Assembly: GCA_011773795.1 (NCBI GenBank)
Contig: WVWW01000121.1
Span: forward strand, 13,274 to 20,139
DNA length: 6,866 nt
Direction of reading: 5' to 3'
DNA from: Acidobacteriota bacterium
GTDB taxonomy: Bacteria; Acidobacteriota; Polarisedimenticolia; Polarisedimenticolales; Polarisedimenticolaceae
The notes under the pieces were generated by a model. That model was not told the DNA's origin and searched no databases. It saw nothing but the letters and a program-made list of their open reading frames with translations. This document shows, in pieces, positions 5,689 to 6,866 of the stretch (position 1 is its first letter; each line of letters starts with the position of its first letter). The position numbers were made by a program, and so were the translations under genes.

Positions 5689-6866
5689 CGCCCGCGCGCG
5701 GTCCGGGGCTTCGTCTTGGCGTGGCGGATGCCGACCTCGCCGAGCTCTTCCATCAGGTAGGCCGCGGCCTCGATGCCGCGGTAGAACTGGTCCAGGTCGA
5801 TCTTCTCGTTGGGCGCGTGCAGGTTGTCGTCCTGCAGGCCGAAGCCCATCAGCACGCAGGGCACGCGGAGCATCTTGTCGAACGTCGCCACGACGGGGAT
5901 CGACCCGCCCTCGCGCACGAACACCGCCTTGCGGCCGAACGCCCGCTGCATCGCCCGCGACGCCGCCTGCAACGAGGGACGATCCCTGTTCGTGACCCAC
6001 GCGTGCCCGCCGTGCAGGTCATGGACCTCCACCTGGACCGATTTGGGTGCGACGGAGCGCAGGTGCTGTGTCAGCTTGCGGACGATCTCTGCCGGCGTTT
6101 GGTTCGGGACCAGCCGCATCGAGACCTTCGCCTTGGCGACCGCGGGGATCACCGTCTTGGCCCCGATGCCCGTAAACCCGCTCCAGATGCCGTTGATGTC
6201 GAGGGTCGGCCGGGTCCAGATCCGCTCCAACGTGGAATAACCCGATTCGCCCTGCAACGCCGGCGCGCCGATCGACTTCTTGAACCGTGCGTCCGAGTGT
6301 GGGAGCTTGGCGAAGGCCCTGCGCTCCGCGGCGGTCATCCGCGCGACGTTGTCGTAAAAGCCCTTGACCTTGATACGCCCCTTGGCGTCTTTCAACGTGT
6401 CGAGCATCGTCACCAGGGCGTTGGCCGGGTTGGCGACGGCACCGCCGAATGTCCCGGAGTGCAGGTCGCGGTCGGTGCCGGTCACGGTGATTTCCACGTA
6501 GGCCAGGCCACGCAGCCCGTAGCAGATCGACGGGCGGCCCTTGGCGAACATCGCGGTGTCCGAGACGACCACGGCATCGCACCGAAGAAGGTCCTTGTTG
6601 CTGTCGATGAATCCGTCGAGGCTCGGCGAGCCGATCTCCTCTTCGCCCTCGATGAGGAACTTCACGTTGACCGGACAACCGCCGTTCTGAAGATGGGCCT
6701 CCAGGGCGTTGACGTGCGCGATGACCTGCCCCTTGTCGTCCGAGGCTCCTCGCGCGTAGAGCTTGCCGTCACGTAGCGTCGGGCTGAACGGGTCGGTCGT
6801 CCACAGCTCGAGCGGGTCGACCGGTTGGACGTCGTAATGGCCGTAAACGAGGATCGTCGGCCGCCC
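5685..6866 (-). CDS. M20-family metallo-dipeptidase, N-terminus cut by the right edge
   Basis: The last 393 residues of a di-zinc aminoacyl-peptide hydrolase (MEROPS M20; CNDP2/PepV/DapE superfamily), probably cytosolic, cleaving dipeptides or small acylated amino acids. Numbering from the window edge: metal ligand and catalytic Asp in YGHYD (His10, Asp12); bridging Asp43 in GASDDKGQ; EGEEEIGS with catalytic Glu76 and ligand Glu77; Asp103 in VVSDTAMF; the lid-domain DLHSGTFGG with His136 (about 130-145); and the last ligand His350 in NLHAPNEKI. Every metal position of the family except any beyond the edge is present, so the enzyme should be active. Family members are about 450-460 residues, so about 60-70 N-terminal residues lie outside. 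The GTG codon at 6663-6665 lies inside the conserved metal-binding core and is not a start. Exact substrate cannot be told. The stop overlaps the modA start (ATGA), an unusual partner for a molybdate operon. Confidence 0.94.
   Translation of the reverse strand, partial: GRPTILVYGHYDVQPVDPLELWTTDPFSPTLRDGKLYARGASDDKGQVIAHVNALEAHLQNGGCPVNVKFLIEGEEEIGSPSLDGFIDSNKDLLRCDAVVVSDTAMFAKGRPSICYGLRGLAYVEITVTGTDRDLHSGTFGGAVANPANALVTMLDTLKDAKGRIKVKGFYDNVARMTAAERRAFAKLPHSDARFKKSIGAPALQGESGYSTLERIWTRPTLDINGIWSGFTGIGAKTVIPAVAKAKVSMRLVPNQTPAEIVRKLTQHLRSVAPKSVQVEVHDLHGGHAWVTNRDRPSLQAASRAMQRAFGRKAVFVREGGSIPVVATFDKMLRVPCVLMGFGLQDDNLHAPNEKIDLDQFYRGIEAAAYLMEELGEVGIRHAKTKPRTARGR

Noticed and set aside
5721..6776. 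A 351-codon plus-strand frame opposite the dipeptidase
   Set aside because: It is antisense to a gene with a complete set of visible M20 metal ligands, and its protein composition is that of a shadow frame.

Overview
The window is a GC-rich stretch of bacterial chromosome in which every supportable gene lies on the minus strand, so transcription runs from the right edge to the left. GC-ending codons dominate and all but one of the visible stop codons are TGA. ModA has a cleavable signal peptide with no lipobox, which fits a Gram-negative envelope with a free periplasmic binding protein. Beyond 'GC-rich, probably Gram-negative, possibly from a little-cultured lineage' the sequence does not support a taxonomic name.

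Layout in transcription order: (1) an M20-family metallo-dipeptidase, truncated at its N-terminus by the right edge (5685-6866); (2) modA, periplasmic molybdate-binding protein (4903-5688); (3) modB, molybdate permease (4268-4921); (4) modC, molybdate transporter ATPase with a C-terminal Mop/TOBE domain (3204-4271); (5) pgi, glucose-6-phosphate isomerase with the C-terminal extension of the cyanobacterial/plastid form (1559-3154); (6) a dihydrolipoamide dehydrogenase-like FAD/NAD(P) disulfide oxidoreductase (189-1562); (7) the first 43 codons of an unrecognised protein running off the left edge (1-129).

The genes are very tightly packed. The dipeptidase/modA, modB/modC and pgi/oxidoreductase junctions are 4-nt ATGA overlaps, and modA/modB overlap by 19 nt. 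The two real gaps are modC-pgi (49 nt) and oxidoreductase-unknown gene (59 nt). This suggests two tightly coupled blocks: dipeptidase-modABC, and pgi-oxidoreductase. The second has a strong Shine-Dalgarno and a candidate extended -10 promoter at its head. ModA, ModB and ModC together form a complete high-affinity molybdate (possibly also tungstate) importer. The neighbours are general metabolism: peptide turnover, glycolysis/gluconeogenesis and thiol/redox chemistry.

No RNA gene, CRISPR array, insertion sequence, attachment site, ModE-type operator or convincing terminator was seen. No gene-free stretch exceeds 60 bases. I do not see a new defence or mobile system. The points worth a second look are the coupling of modABC to a peptidase, the plastid-type Pgi in this setting, the internal promoter candidate, and the substrate of the oxidoreductase.
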